Part shown: piece by piece, positions 52,211 through 61,087 of the stretch
Layout of the letters: each line of letters opens with the position of its first letter
How positions within the stretch are numbered: the stretch's first letter is position 1
Source of the DNA: Clostridium kluyveri DSM 555
GTDB taxonomy: Bacteria > Bacillota > Clostridia > Clostridiales > Clostridiaceae
NCBI RefSeq assembly: GCF_000016505.1
Contig: NC_009706.1
Location: 1,674,001 to 1,738,000, forward strand
Direction: 5' to 3'
Length of the DNA: 64,000 nucleotides
Position numbers and translations under genes: made by a program
Notes under the pieces: model-generated
Databases searched by the model: none
The model's input: the letters and a program-made list of their open reading frames with translations, nothing else
Told to the model about the DNA's origin: nothing

Positions 52211-54751
52211 CTAATCTTCTTCTCTTATGACATCTATTATATTTTCTTTTTTAATCTTTGATAGAGGTTTAATTACAGATATGAGTCCTATAAGTATTGC
52301 AGCTATTGCACTAATAAATATCATATTCCATGGGATAGTCCATGTAAAATCCATAATTTTCCTCATGGAAAAAGACAATGCATAAGATATTAGGCTTCCT
52401 ACAATTCCTCCATAAAAAGCACCATATAATCCATATAGAACTCCTTCTGTTAAAATCATAAACCTTATATTTTCATAAGTCATGCCAAGCGCATTTAAAG
52501 AGGCTATTTCTTTTCTTCTTAAAGTCAAGTTTGTAGTTATAGTATTTATTATATTAACGGCTCCTATGAAAGATATTACAGCTATAAAACCGTACATAAG
52601 AATTAAAAGCTGAAGTGAATCCGCTCTCCTTGACTGATTTATTTTAACTATATCTCTTAATTTTGCCCCATTACTATCACATAAGGGCTGTATGAATTCA
52701 TTAAATTTATCCTCATTTTCCTCATCTTTCAATGTTACATCTGCTGTTTTAATTGGGAGGTTATCTGTATCTTTTCCGGTTATATTTTTCATAACATCTT
52801 TTGTCATTATTATATGGAAAGCCCTATTATCACCATTATAAAAATAATAAGGTTCACTTTCCACTACAGCTGCCACTTTAACCTTAACCATGTTGTAATT
52901 TGCTAAATTGGAACCATTATTCTCTTCCGTATAATCTTCACCAGTCATGCCCTTATAAATTATGTTTTTATTTATATAAAAGCTGTCACCAACTTTTAAA
53001 CTGACAATTGGCCCATTATAATATTTTTTATTTACAGTTATTATATTATTTTTAACTAGGATAACTCCATTTTCCTGTTTCATGTAATCAGTATCCATTT
53101 TACCATATTTTATATAGTTTTTAATACTCGTCATTTTATCCTTGTCATATATGTCAATAACCGTATCCAGAGAATTCATATCTTGATTTTCAAAATTTAC
53201 TTTTTTATATATTTCAGGTGCGTTTTTAACTATATAGCTGTTTCTTTTGTCATCAGAAATAAAAATATTCGATGAATAGGTTCCATAAGATATATATGCT
53301 TTATCTACAAAATCATTTTTCTTTATTTTATTTATAATATCAGTCTTAAGGGAGCTATCACCACTTTTATCAATTATACCAATAACCTGAAAATGCATTT
53401 TATCACTTTCAGACGGAGCTTCTGTGAAATTTTGCATCATACTTATAAAAGAGGAGAAAAATATAAATAAGGCTATACTTATTACCATGGAAAAAACAGT
53501 AACCCTGAACTTTTTCCTATTTCTTTTTATATTTTTAAATGCCATAACACTTTCCACATTTAAAAAATTTTTAAGTATTCTTCCCCTGTTTCTATTTATC
53601 TTTTCCCTTGATATATACGCCCTACTGCTTATGGCAGCTAAAGGTGACACTTTCCCTGCAGATCCTGCAGGAATAAATGCAGATACATATACAGCTGCTA
53701 ATCCTACCAGAACACTTATAATAAGTACATAATATGGAATTACTATTTTTAAAGCCCCAAATAGTGTATCTGACATTATGCTAAATACTTTACTTACCAC
53801 AAACATTGCAAATATTCCCCCTAGAAGTCCCAGCGGAATCCCCACAATACTTATTATGGAAGCTTCTCTCAAAACTATTTTTCTTATCTGGGAAGGTGTG
53901 GCTCCCACGGCCCTCAAAAGTCCAAATTGTTTCATTCTCTCCATTACACTTATTTGAAATGAATTATATATAACTGCTATAGTAGCCATTATAATTATAA
54001 CTATTACTATTGCTGCCGTAGAATACAGACTTCTATTCAAATCATTGCTGCCTTCGCCTAAGTAATCCAATAGATGCTTATTACTTATGCAGTTTTCCTT
54101 AAATTTCTTACTTAACTCTTCTACGGTATCACGTATTCCTGCACTTTTATATATAGTCATATATATTGTTGATCTTTCTATATCAAATTTATTTGAATAG
54201 GTCATTCCCAAAGCAGTGCCACTGTACTGAGTTTGAATTTGATTTGGAATAATTCCTGTAATTTTAAAATTTTTTACCTCTCCATCAGCTGTTCTTAATT
54301 TTACAGTATCACCTATATTGGGAGAATTGTCCATATATTTAAATATCCAATTCTCAAATGCTATTTCCCCTTCTTTCTGTGGAAGCCTTCCTTTAATCGC
54401 TTTATAATAGTCTGGCAAAAGCTCTAGAGAATTTTTATCGAACTTATCAATTTCTATCTTTTTGCCTCCATTTGCATCACATTGAAACCAGTTTTCCTGA
54501 ATACCTATGCTGTCAATTTTAACATTGTTTTTTAATTCATTATAACCCTCATCACTTATATCTGAAATTTTAACATGAAATCCACCTTCTGATTTTATGG
54601 TACTTTCAATAAATGAATTTTGCAAGCTCTTTATAAAAAGTCCTACAGAGGTTATTAGGGCTACAGAAAGTATTATTCCCAAAATAGTAAGCACTGTTCT
54701 CTTTTCATTATGTTTTAAATATTTATCTGTTATTTCCTTATAGCTTTTCAT
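52211..54751 (-). CDS. ABC transporter permease (FtsX/MacB-type, two FtsX domains)
   Basis: 846 residues. Helix 1 (about 18-38) is followed by a periplasmic-type ectodomain, three helices of the first FtsX domain (about 250-375), another helix (about 415-435), a second ectodomain, and three C-terminal helices (about 725-835). This is the mechanotransmission fold used by exporters of lipoproteins or antimicrobial peptides. Partner of the ATPase 24 bases upstream; the two-component system downstream fits peptide sensing and detoxification. Confidence 0.93.
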   Translation of the reverse strand: MKSYKEITDKYLKHNEKRTVLTILGIILSVALITSVGLFIKSLQNSFIESTIKSEGGFHVKISDISDEGYNELKNNVKIDSIGIQENWFQCDANGGKKIEIDKFDKNSLELLPDYYKAIKGRLPQKEGEIAFENWIFKYMDNSPNIGDTVKLRTADGEVKNFKITGIIPNQIQTQYSGTALGMTYSNKFDIERSTIYMTIYKSAGIRDTVEELSKKFKENCISNKHLLDYLGEGSNDLNRSLYSTAAIVIVIIIMATIAVIYNSFQISVMERMKQFGLLRAVGATPSQIRKIVLREASIISIVGIPLGLLGGIFAMFVVSKVFSIMSDTLFGALKIVIPYYVLIISVLVGLAAVYVSAFIPAGSAGKVSPLAAISSRAYISREKINRNRGRILKNFLNVESVMAFKNIKRNRKKFRVTVFSMVISIALFIFFSSFISMMQNFTEAPSESDKMHFQVIGIIDKSGDSSLKTDIINKIKKNDFVDKAYISYGTYSSNIFISDDKRNSYIVKNAPEIYKKVNFENQDMNSLDTVIDIYDKDKMTSIKNYIKYGKMDTDYMKQENGVILVKNNIITVNKKYYNGPIVSLKVGDSFYINKNIIYKGMTGEDYTEENNGSNLANYNMVKVKVAAVVESEPYYFYNGDNRAFHIIMTKDVMKNITGKDTDNLPIKTADVTLKDEENEDKFNEFIQPLCDSNGAKLRDIVKINQSRRADSLQLLILMYGFIAVISFIGAVNIINTITTNLTLRRKEIASLNALGMTYENIRFMILTEGVLYGLYGAFYGGIVGSLISYALSFSMRKIMDFTWTIPWNMIFISAIAAILIGLISVIKPLSKIKKENIIDVIREED

Positions 54752-54775
54752 GTATTTATCACCCCCTATTTAAAT

Positions 54776-55450
54776 TTACTCATTCCATTTTATCTCCCCA
54801 TCACTTATGGTAATTATCTTTTCTGCTTGCTCAGCTACATTCATATCATGGGTTATAACAATCAAAGTTTGATTATATTTTTTAGAGGACAATTTTAAAA
54901 GTTCTATAACTTCTCTGCCATTTTTACTGTCTAAATTTCCAGTAGGTTCATCTGCCAGAATCAAAGCAGGTTTATTTATAAAAGCCCTGCCAATGGATAC
55001 CCTCTGCTGCTGACCTCCCGAAAGCTGGGATGGAAGGTGCTTTATCCTATCTTTCAATCCCAGCATACCTATTACTTCATTTAAATAATTCTTATCCACT
55101 TTTTCCTTATCTAAAAGTGCAGGAAGAGATATATTTTCCTCCACATCTAAAACCGGTATAAGGTTAAAGAATTGAAATACAAAGCCAATATTTCTCCTTC
55201 TGAATATAGCCAACTTTTGTTCATTTAGTTTATATATATCCTCACCATCAACATACACCTTGCCAGATGTGGGCCTATCAAGTCCACCTATGGTGTGGAG
55301 AAGGGTGCTTTTACCGGAACCGGAAGCTCCCATTATTGCTATAAATTCACCTCTATTTACAGTAAAGGATACATTTTTTAATGCCTCTACCATGTTTTCT
55401 CCTTCACCATAGATTTTTGTTAAATTTTCAACTTTCAATATATCACCCAT
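54776..55450 (-). CDS. ABC transporter ATP-binding protein (MacB/LolD type)
   Basis: 224 residues. Walker A GASGSGKSTLLHTIGGLDRP, Q loop VFQFFNLIP, signature LSGGQQQRVSIGRA, Walker B ALILADEPTGNLD, H loop VITHD. First gene of the operon with the permease and the two-component system. Confidence 0.96.
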   Translation of the reverse strand: MGDILKVENLTKIYGEGENMVEALKNVSFTVNRGEFIAIMGASGSGKSTLLHTIGGLDRPTSGKVYVDGEDIYKLNEQKLAIFRRRNIGFVFQFFNLIPVLDVEENISLPALLDKEKVDKNYLNEVIGMLGLKDRIKHLPSQLSGGQQQRVSIGRAFINKPALILADEPTGNLDSKNGREVIELLKLSSKKYNQTLIVITHDMNVAEQAEKIITISDGEIKWNE

Positions 55451-55628
55451 AGCTTTTCCCCTTTTTCTATAATTTGTTACAGATAATCATCTTTATTTTC
55501 ATTATATTTTTTCGGCTGCACTATAACAATGACTTCAATCTTACAACCTAAATATGAATCTTACATTTTTGTAATATTTATATTTCCATAAGCTAAATAT
55601 TTTCAATACTGTTGAATTTACTTTAATT

Positions 55629-55662
55629 TATGAAAGCTCCGGGAATTCCCAGAGCTTTCATA
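55629..55662. other. hairpin between divergent promoters
   Basis: TATGAAAGCTC / GAGCTTTCATA arms around a core containing GGGAATTCCC. It lies between the ABC operon (minus) and the XRE/S24 gene (plus), where a terminator has no obvious transcript to end. May be a protein site. The rest of 55451-55700 holds promoters only. Confidence 0.45.
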
Positions 55663-55746
55663 AATATTTTTACATATTTAGGTATTTGACCAGTACTTAT
55701 GCCAACCTGTTACTGGAGATATTTTAGACAATTTTCGAGTAACGTA

Positions 55747-55794
55747 AGTAGCTTTTTTAGAAACTTTTATAATATAATATCTTTTTTAGAAATA
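55747..55794 (+). promoter_or_regulatory. two copies of a TATCTTTTTTAGAAA-type element before the XRE/S24 gene
   Basis: Copy 1 reads GTAGCTTTTTTAGAAAC (55748-55764) and copy 2 AATATCTTTTTTAGAAATA (55776-55793), about 28 bases apart and 55-100 bases before the start codon. The same core occurs at 58064-58086 in the promoter of the radical SAM operon. Probable operators for this regulator. Confidence 0.6.
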
Positions 55795-55848
55795 AAATAT
55801 GGTTTTTATTGTATTTATTATAAAATATACTTGGGGGTTGGTACAATT

Positions 55849-56472
55849 ATGAATTTTGCAATGAGACTTAGAGAGCTTAGAGAAGAAAACAATTTAACCC
55901 AAGGAGCAATTGCTTCAATTTTAAATCTCACCAAAGCAAATATATCAAAATATGAACTTGGAAGACTACAACCTAATATTGAAACACTGAAGCTTTTATC
56001 AGATCATTTTAATGTTTCAATAGATTATCTAATTGGCGTAACAAACATAAAAAAAGTGGAATCCAATTACCTGTCAAGGATTCCTATATTTCAAATTACT
56101 AAAAATCATCCATCACTATTTATCGCTGAAAATATCAGCGGATATGAATATTTTGACAAGCCTGAAGAGCTTTCTAAAAATTACTTTTTCTTCAAAATTG
56201 AAGATAACAGCATGTCAAATGCCCGTATATTTAAAGATGATTTAGTGTGTATTTATAAACAGGATCATATAGAAGATAATAAATTAATGCTTATACAGGT
56301 TAAAAATATGGGTATTATACTAAGGAGAGTATTAAAATGTGGAGATAGCTTAATAATATTACCAGAAAATCATAAATATAGACCTATAGCCTTATCTAAA
56401 AAAGATCTAGAAGAAGATTCTTTCAAAGTTATTGGTAAGGCAGTTTATGTTAAATTTTATATACACGAATAG
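55849..56472 (+). CDS. XRE-type regulator with LexA/S24-like C-terminal domain
   Basis: 207 residues from ATG 55849 (MNFAMRLRELREENNLTQGA), with GGGGGTTG upstream. HTH at residues 15-60 (LTQGAIASILNLTKANISKYE). The C-terminal part (about 75-207) has the S24 fold: DNSMSNARIFKDD with the serine at 121, but Arg159 where the catalytic lysine is expected (GIILRRV), and no clear Ala-Gly cleavage site. It may therefore bind a ligand rather than self-cleave. Convergent with the radical SAM operon and sharing its promoter element. Confidence 0.85.
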   Translation: MNFAMRLRELREENNLTQGAIASILNLTKANISKYELGRLQPNIETLKLLSDHFNVSIDYLIGVTNIKKVESNYLSRIPIFQITKNHPSLFIAENISGYEYFDKPEELSKNYFFFKIEDNSMSNARIFKDDLVCIYKQDHIEDNKLMLIQVKNMGIILRRVLKCGDSLIILPENHKYRPIALSKKDLEEDSFKVIGKAVYVKFYIHE

Positions 56473-56504
56473 GCAATAATCCAAATTGACTATTCGTATC
56501 TTCT

Positions 56505-56888
56505 CTAATATCCAGCTTCCTTATAAAATATAAAATTTTCATCTTCATAATCAAAATCCATATGACATAAAGTACTATAGATACTACTTATTTCATCTGA
56601 CACTGAACCTTCATAAAATATAAATTCATCATTACCAATTATTTTCTTATACATATCTGGCAACTCGGAAATATCCTCACATCCGTAATCTTCTAATATT
56701 TCATCTAATTTAAATTTTGATGAGTTTGAATAAATAATAGAGGCAAACTCATCAGCTAACCCTCTCAGAAGTGAATCTTCAGGTACTTTCATCATATTTA
56801 ATATTTTTTCCTTTGTCAGTTCATCTTTTACACCTAAGATAAAACTTGACGAAGAACTATTGGTAACAAAATCCATTCTTATTTTCAT
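56505..56888 (-). CDS. NSSSSSF-motif protein, possible radical SAM substrate
   Basis: 127 residues. It starts MKIRMDFVTNSSSSSFILG; the FVTNSSSSSF block is a motif found at the N-terminus of otherwise unrelated, uncharacterised bacterial and archaeal proteins. The rest is acidic and helical (EFASIIYSNSSKFKLDEILED, then MDFDYEDENFIFYKE) with two Cys. Its start codon overlaps the stop of the radical SAM gene (ATGA), so the two are translationally coupled. Whether the Ser run is modified by the neighbouring enzyme is inference. Confidence 0.75.
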   Translation of the reverse strand: MKIRMDFVTNSSSSSFILGVKDELTKEKILNMMKVPEDSLLRGLADEFASIIYSNSSKFKLDEILEDYGCEDISELPDMYKKIIGNDEFIFYEGSVSDEISSIYSTLCHMDFDYEDENFIFYKEAGY

Positions 56889-57964
56889 AATTTATACATT
56901 TCCTCTCTATTGCACAATATAATACTTCTGCATAATGGGCATCCTCCCATGCAATTAACTTTTTCCCTACAATTGGGACAGGATCTTTTTAATTTATTTC
57001 TAAAACTTTCAAATATATCACTATTCCAGGCATCACTTATACTTTTACTTTTTAAGTCCACAGACCATTTTAATTCCTGATCAAAACTACAGGGCAGCGC
57101 TTTCATATCCGGGGTAATATACATTGACCATCTAGCTGCTTCACAGGTATCAATACTATAAATATTAAAATTACTATTAAAATTTATTAATGCCGGTACA
57201 CTACAGCTGTCAAAGCCTATTTTGAAAGGATATTTTTTTGACATTATATTACTAAAGAAATTTTTCACAGGTATATCTTCATATTTTAACACTTTATCTT
57301 CTCTGCCCATGCCCACAGGCTTATGTAACAAAAATATAACTGCATTTATACCTTTGGGAAAGATATTATTATCAAGCATGTATAATGCTTTTTCAATACT
57401 TTTATTATTCAATACATAATGAATATTAACTTTCATGCCAGAATGTATAAACATGTCTATGGCCTTTGTAGTATACTCGTGAAAATACCACGAAACTGCA
57501 ACTGCACCACAATATTTCTTTGTTAATTCCACTTCTGTCTCATTTAACAAAAATCCTGAGGTAGTGTAATTGGGAACAATATTATTTATCCTTGTATACT
57601 TTAATATTTCATCAAAATTTTCATGTTTATTAGGATCACCTCTTCCTCCAAGGGCTACCTGAAAAGTTTTTCCTTTTATTTCATTTATTATTGTAATATA
57701 ACTTTCTAAACTCATATTTTCATCCTGTATATTCATACCATCTTGATAGCATTGAACTCCTGCCTTTAAGCACAATCCAGATTTCCCATGAACACAATGG
57801 CCCATAATTCCTATATCTATAAGTTCGGGAAAAGAAGATTGAAATGCTTCTATTCCGGTGTCTTTTCCCCTGTCATCCAATATTCCTGTTCTCATATAAA
57901 ATCCATTTTTTGTATTAAATATGGAAATAAAATTACAATTTTTATCAAACTTTTTTAATATCAT
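56885..57964 (-). CDS. radical SAM/SPASM protein with atypical cysteine spacing
   Basis: 359 residues, ATG 57964 after AAAGGAG. The likely cluster-binding cysteines are C57-x7-C65-x6-C72 (GHCVHGKSGLCLKAGVQCYQ) instead of CxxxCxxC, followed by a radical SAM-like barrel (ALGGRGDPNKHENFDEIL, VPNYTTSGFLL, KVNIHYVLN). The C-terminus is SPASM-like: Cys in DTCEAARW, ALPC, then SCPNCREKVNCMGGCPLC, which could hold auxiliary Fe-S clusters. SPASM enzymes commonly modify ribosomal peptides. It is the first gene of a two-gene operon with the NSSSSSF protein, and its promoter carries the shared operator at 58064. Confidence 0.82.
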   Translation of the reverse strand: MILKKFDKNCNFISIFNTKNGFYMRTGILDDRGKDTGIEAFQSSFPELIDIGIMGHCVHGKSGLCLKAGVQCYQDGMNIQDENMSLESYITIINEIKGKTFQVALGGRGDPNKHENFDEILKYTRINNIVPNYTTSGFLLNETEVELTKKYCGAVAVSWYFHEYTTKAIDMFIHSGMKVNIHYVLNNKSIEKALYMLDNNIFPKGINAVIFLLHKPVGMGREDKVLKYEDIPVKNFFSNIMSKKYPFKIGFDSCSVPALINFNSNFNIYSIDTCEAARWSMYITPDMKALPCSFDQELKWSVDLKSKSISDAWNSDIFESFRNKLKRSCPNCREKVNCMGGCPLCRSIILCNREEMYKL

Positions 57965-57998
57965 TAAGCTCTTTACTCCTTTAATTTACTCTCATGAA

Positions 57999-58050
57999 AT
58001 GATTCTAAGGCTCAGATGAAGTTTGCTTATGAAGAGTACTTTTTCCAATG
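57999..58050 (+). repeat. half copy of an extragenic palindromic repeat
   Basis: GATTCTAAGGCTCAGATGAA and AGTTTGCTTATGAAGAG match the left arm and centre of the palindromic element at 63452-63515; the right arm is missing here. It lies in the leader of the radical SAM operon. Confidence 0.6.
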
Positions 58051-58063
58051 GTATATAAATATT

Positions 58064-58086
58064 ATAGTATCTTTTTTAGATACTAT
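58064..58086 (-). promoter_or_regulatory. operator-like inverted repeat before the radical SAM operon
   Basis: ATAGTATCT / AGATACTAT (9 bp, 5-T loop), a perfect symmetric version of the TATCTTTTTTAGA element seen twice before the XRE/S24 gene. It lies about 100 bases upstream of the rSAM start. The rest of 58087-58252 holds nothing recognised. Confidence 0.6.
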
Positions 58087-58252
58087 CAATATGTTAATAG
58101 ATATTTTTTCTTAAATAGATACAACGTGCTTAAATGCCACCTAAAATAAGGTAACTATTTTAGCTATGCTGTCACCACAACTTGAATTTTAAACACAGCA
58201 AGAAGAGGTATCTAAAATAAGAATACCCCTTTCATTAAAAATATTAGCATTT

Positions 58253-58948
58253 CTATATCAATTTATTTATGGGACCAACGGGATTTAATATATTTACTAT
58301 TTTCTCATATGGAATTTCTATTTTAAACAGTCCGTAATAATAAGGTGTATATTCATAAATTTGATAATAAAGCACTAGACTATTAGGAGTTAAATAAAAT
58401 TGCTGATTTTCAGTGATTCCGTTATATTCATTAATTAAAGTAATGTTATTTTCTTTGATATATTTTTTTGCTAGAGGATCTAAAAAGCCTTTATAATATA
58501 CCTTGCTATTAAAAAGATCGCTGAAACTATAAATTTGGCCAGTTTTTACATTGGCTGTCATGGAAGAATACAGAGTAATACCGTGAGCGGCCCTATTTAC
58601 ATAAGTATACATACTAAATAATATGCTTAAAATCCCATTCTTATTTAACATTACTTCATAATTTCCAAGTACTTCATTAAAATCTACAACTCCGATTTGA
58701 AGCACCTGCTTTTTAAAAAGTTCACTTACCTGATTTATAATTTCATTATTAACTTTATCCACACCACTTCCTTTACAATTTGAAGGGTCTATAAATGGAT
58801 ATTGTATGCTAAAATTATCAGGGGCAAGCTTTTGTTCCTTCAGTTTTATGGATTTTTTAAGATCTTCTTTGTAAGTATCATTACGATAATAAGGCTCTTC
58901 AATTTCAAAAGGATATTTATATTTATGAGGATACCTAAAGTAAATCAT
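58253..58948 (-). CDS. DUF4163/DUF3298 (RsiV-like) domain protein without membrane anchor
   Basis: 231 residues with no signal peptide or membrane helix. The C-terminal part (about 120-225) has the DUF3298 pattern (AHGITLYSSMTANVKTGQIYSFSDLF, and PNSLVLYYQIYEYTPYYYGLFKIEIPYEKI). In RsiV this fold is the extracellular lysozyme-binding part of an anti-sigma factor. Here it stands alone, GAAAGGAATC being its ribosome site. It is followed by the rSAM operon after about 290 bases on the same strand, which has its own promoter element. Confidence 0.75.
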   Translation of the reverse strand: MIYFRYPHKYKYPFEIEEPYYRNDTYKEDLKKSIKLKEQKLAPDNFSIQYPFIDPSNCKGSGVDKVNNEIINQVSELFKKQVLQIGVVDFNEVLGNYEVMLNKNGILSILFSMYTYVNRAAHGITLYSSMTANVKTGQIYSFSDLFNSKVYYKGFLDPLAKKYIKENNITLINEYNGITENQQFYLTPNSLVLYYQIYEYTPYYYGLFKIEIPYEKIVNILNPVGPINKLI

Positions 58949-59011
58949 TCCGGATTCCTTTCATATACACGCTTTCACCCTCTATTATATTCTTCTAATT
59001 TAAATAATATG

Positions 59012-60484
59012 TCAAATTGCATTATCTTCCGATGTTTTTGATTTTTTCATTTTAAGTTTGATTTCATCTCCTTTATTTCGATAAAACCTTAAAGCTGTAA
59101 TTGCAACTCCCACTAAACATAAAATTCCAGCAGATATATATACCCATCTCATTCCATAGATAAATATATCATCCCTGCCCTTAACATAATCCACTACCCT
59201 ATATCCAATCCTGTAACTCATTCTATTATACAGAAGTAAAGTGGCAACAGCTGTACCTAAAACCAACCCCAGATTTCTAATAAGTGCATTTACACTTCCG
59301 GCTATACCAAGTTTATTTTTAGATACAGTTGACATAACCAGTGAATTATTAGGGGATTGAAACATTCCATTTCCTATAGTCATAACTACTATATATACTA
59401 CTAAAATAATTAGAGAAGATTTTTCACTTAAACTAGATATTAAAAATAGACCTATGCTTGTAAGCAAAAGACCTATTAATGTAAGTATTTCCGAGCCAAT
59501 CTTATCTGACATATATCCGCTAATAGGAGCCACTATAGATAATACCACAGGAGATACCATCATAAATAGTCCTGTTGCAGCAGGTGAAAATTTTAATACA
59601 TCCTGAAAATAAAAGGGTAATATTATATTTGAAGCACCAATACAAATAAAAGAAATAAAGGCACATATTATACTTATAGAAAATAAGCTGTTCTTAAAAA
59701 TTCCAAGTTCAAGCAGGGGAACTTGTATTTTATTTTCCACAATAATAAATATTACAAAGGATACAAATGAAATAATAAAGGCACTTATTACAAAAGGATT
59801 ATTGTATCCTATGCTCTGGCCTTGAAGCAGTGCTCCAAACAAAAGTACTATAAATACAGTAAATAGAAGAGAGCCTTTTCTATCTACTTTTTCCTCAACT
59901 ACATTATGAGATTTTGGTAGTACTTTCATTGCCATTATAAATACAATTATCCCAATAGGCACATTGATTAAAAATATATATTCCCAGCTTACAGCAGAGA
60001 CAATTAGTCCTCCAATAGGTGGACCTGCCATAGAACCCAGTGCAACAAAAGTTCCTATCAGCCCAAGTGCTCTACCCCTTTCATGTTTTGGAAAAACCTG
60101 AGTTATAATTCCTTGATTGGTGGCCATTGTGGCAGCAGCTCCTATTGCCTGTACAACTCTTGCGGCTACAAGTAAAGGTAATGAATCCGTGAGCCCACAT
60201 AAAAAAGAACCTAATGTGAAAACCACCAATCCAAACTTAAATACTCTCGTTTTTCCTTTTATGTCTCCCAGTCTTCCAAATATTAAAATGGTAGCTGAAA
60301 TGGTTATAAGGAAACTAGTAACCACCCATGAAATCTGTGCCATATTAACATTTAGTTTATCTGACATATTAGGTAGGGCCACATTTACAATGCTTCCATC
60401 CAGCGTGGCCATAAAAGTAGCTGAAATAACAGTAAATAAAATTATCCATCTTTTTTCATAGGTTTGATTTTCAGTCTTATTCAA
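59012..60484 (-). CDS. MFS multidrug exporter (DHA2, EmrB/QacA type)
   Basis: 490 residues with 14 predicted membrane helices. Motifs: SIVNVALPNMSDKLN near the start, motif A GRLGDIKGKTRVFKFG, and motif C region GTFVALGSMAGPPIGGLI. Proton-coupled export of lipophilic drugs is the family role. It overlaps the MarR gene by 4 bases and is probably derepressed with it. Confidence 0.94.
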   Translation of the reverse strand: MNKTENQTYEKRWIILFTVISATFMATLDGSIVNVALPNMSDKLNVNMAQISWVVTSFLITISATILIFGRLGDIKGKTRVFKFGLVVFTLGSFLCGLTDSLPLLVAARVVQAIGAAATMATNQGIITQVFPKHERGRALGLIGTFVALGSMAGPPIGGLIVSAVSWEYIFLINVPIGIIVFIMAMKVLPKSHNVVEEKVDRKGSLLFTVFIVLLFGALLQGQSIGYNNPFVISAFIISFVSFVIFIIVENKIQVPLLELGIFKNSLFSISIICAFISFICIGASNIILPFYFQDVLKFSPAATGLFMMVSPVVLSIVAPISGYMSDKIGSEILTLIGLLLTSIGLFLISSLSEKSSLIILVVYIVVMTIGNGMFQSPNNSLVMSTVSKNKLGIAGSVNALIRNLGLVLGTAVATLLLYNRMSYRIGYRVVDYVKGRDDIFIYGMRWVYISAGILCLVGVAITALRFYRNKGDEIKLKMKKSKTSEDNAI

Positions 60485-60942
60485 TTCTTTTTCATCCTTT
60501 CACAGTTTTTCTCCCTATATTTTTTGCCATTTTCTAAAATTTGTTCTAAAAATTCTATAGATATTTTAACCTTCTTCTTATCATTTCCCTCTATTAAAAT
60601 ATCAATCCAATTGTGAATGGTTTCTATGATTTCAGGAATTATATTTCTCGCTTTATCCGTTATATAGAGTTTATATGCCCTTATATCTTCCTTATTTTCC
60701 TCTTTTCTTATATAACCCAAGGATATTAACCTTTTAATGGTTCTTGCAGACATGGATTTATCTACACTAAGCTCTCTGCTTATATCACTTTGACTTATAC
60801 CTTCCTTTTTACTTAATACAAGTAAATAGGGGTATGTACCTGTAGTAAGATTATATTTTTTTAGTTTTTTATCAATATAAACCTGGGTACATCTATATAT
60901 ATTGTTAGTTAACTTAATTAAAGTTTGTGCTTTATCATTCAA
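60481..60942 (-). CDS. MarR-family transcriptional regulator
   Basis: 153 residues from TTG 60942 (LNDKAQTLIKLTNNIYRC), chosen for AAAGGGG upstream. Winged helix: LTTGTYPYLLVLSKKEGISQSDISRELSVDKSMSARTIKRLISLGYI. It should repress itself and the efflux pump by binding GTTGA-TTAG-TCAAC at 60984-60997. Translationally coupled to the MFS gene. Confidence 0.93.
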   Translation of the reverse strand: MNDKAQTLIKLTNNIYRCTQVYIDKKLKKYNLTTGTYPYLLVLSKKEGISQSDISRELSVDKSMSARTIKRLISLGYIRKEENKEDIRAYKLYITDKARNIIPEIIETIHNWIDILIEGNDKKKVKISIEFLEQILENGKKYREKNCERMKKN

Positions 60943-60983
60943 TTCTACTTTGCCCCTTTCATTAGATAAAATAACATAATACC

Positions 60984-60997
60984 GTTGATTAGTCAAC
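60984..60997 (-). promoter_or_regulatory. MarR-type operator
   Basis: GTTGA-TTAG-TCAAC inverted repeat, flanked by ATAACAT and ATGTTAT, 42 bases upstream of the marR start and within the promoter. Confidence 0.7.
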
Positions 60998-61087
60998 CAT
61001 GTTATAATCTATGAAATTCACTTGTATATATTACAGCTTTAATCTATACTATAATCAGATCATGCATGTGTTTAGGAGAAAATGTCT

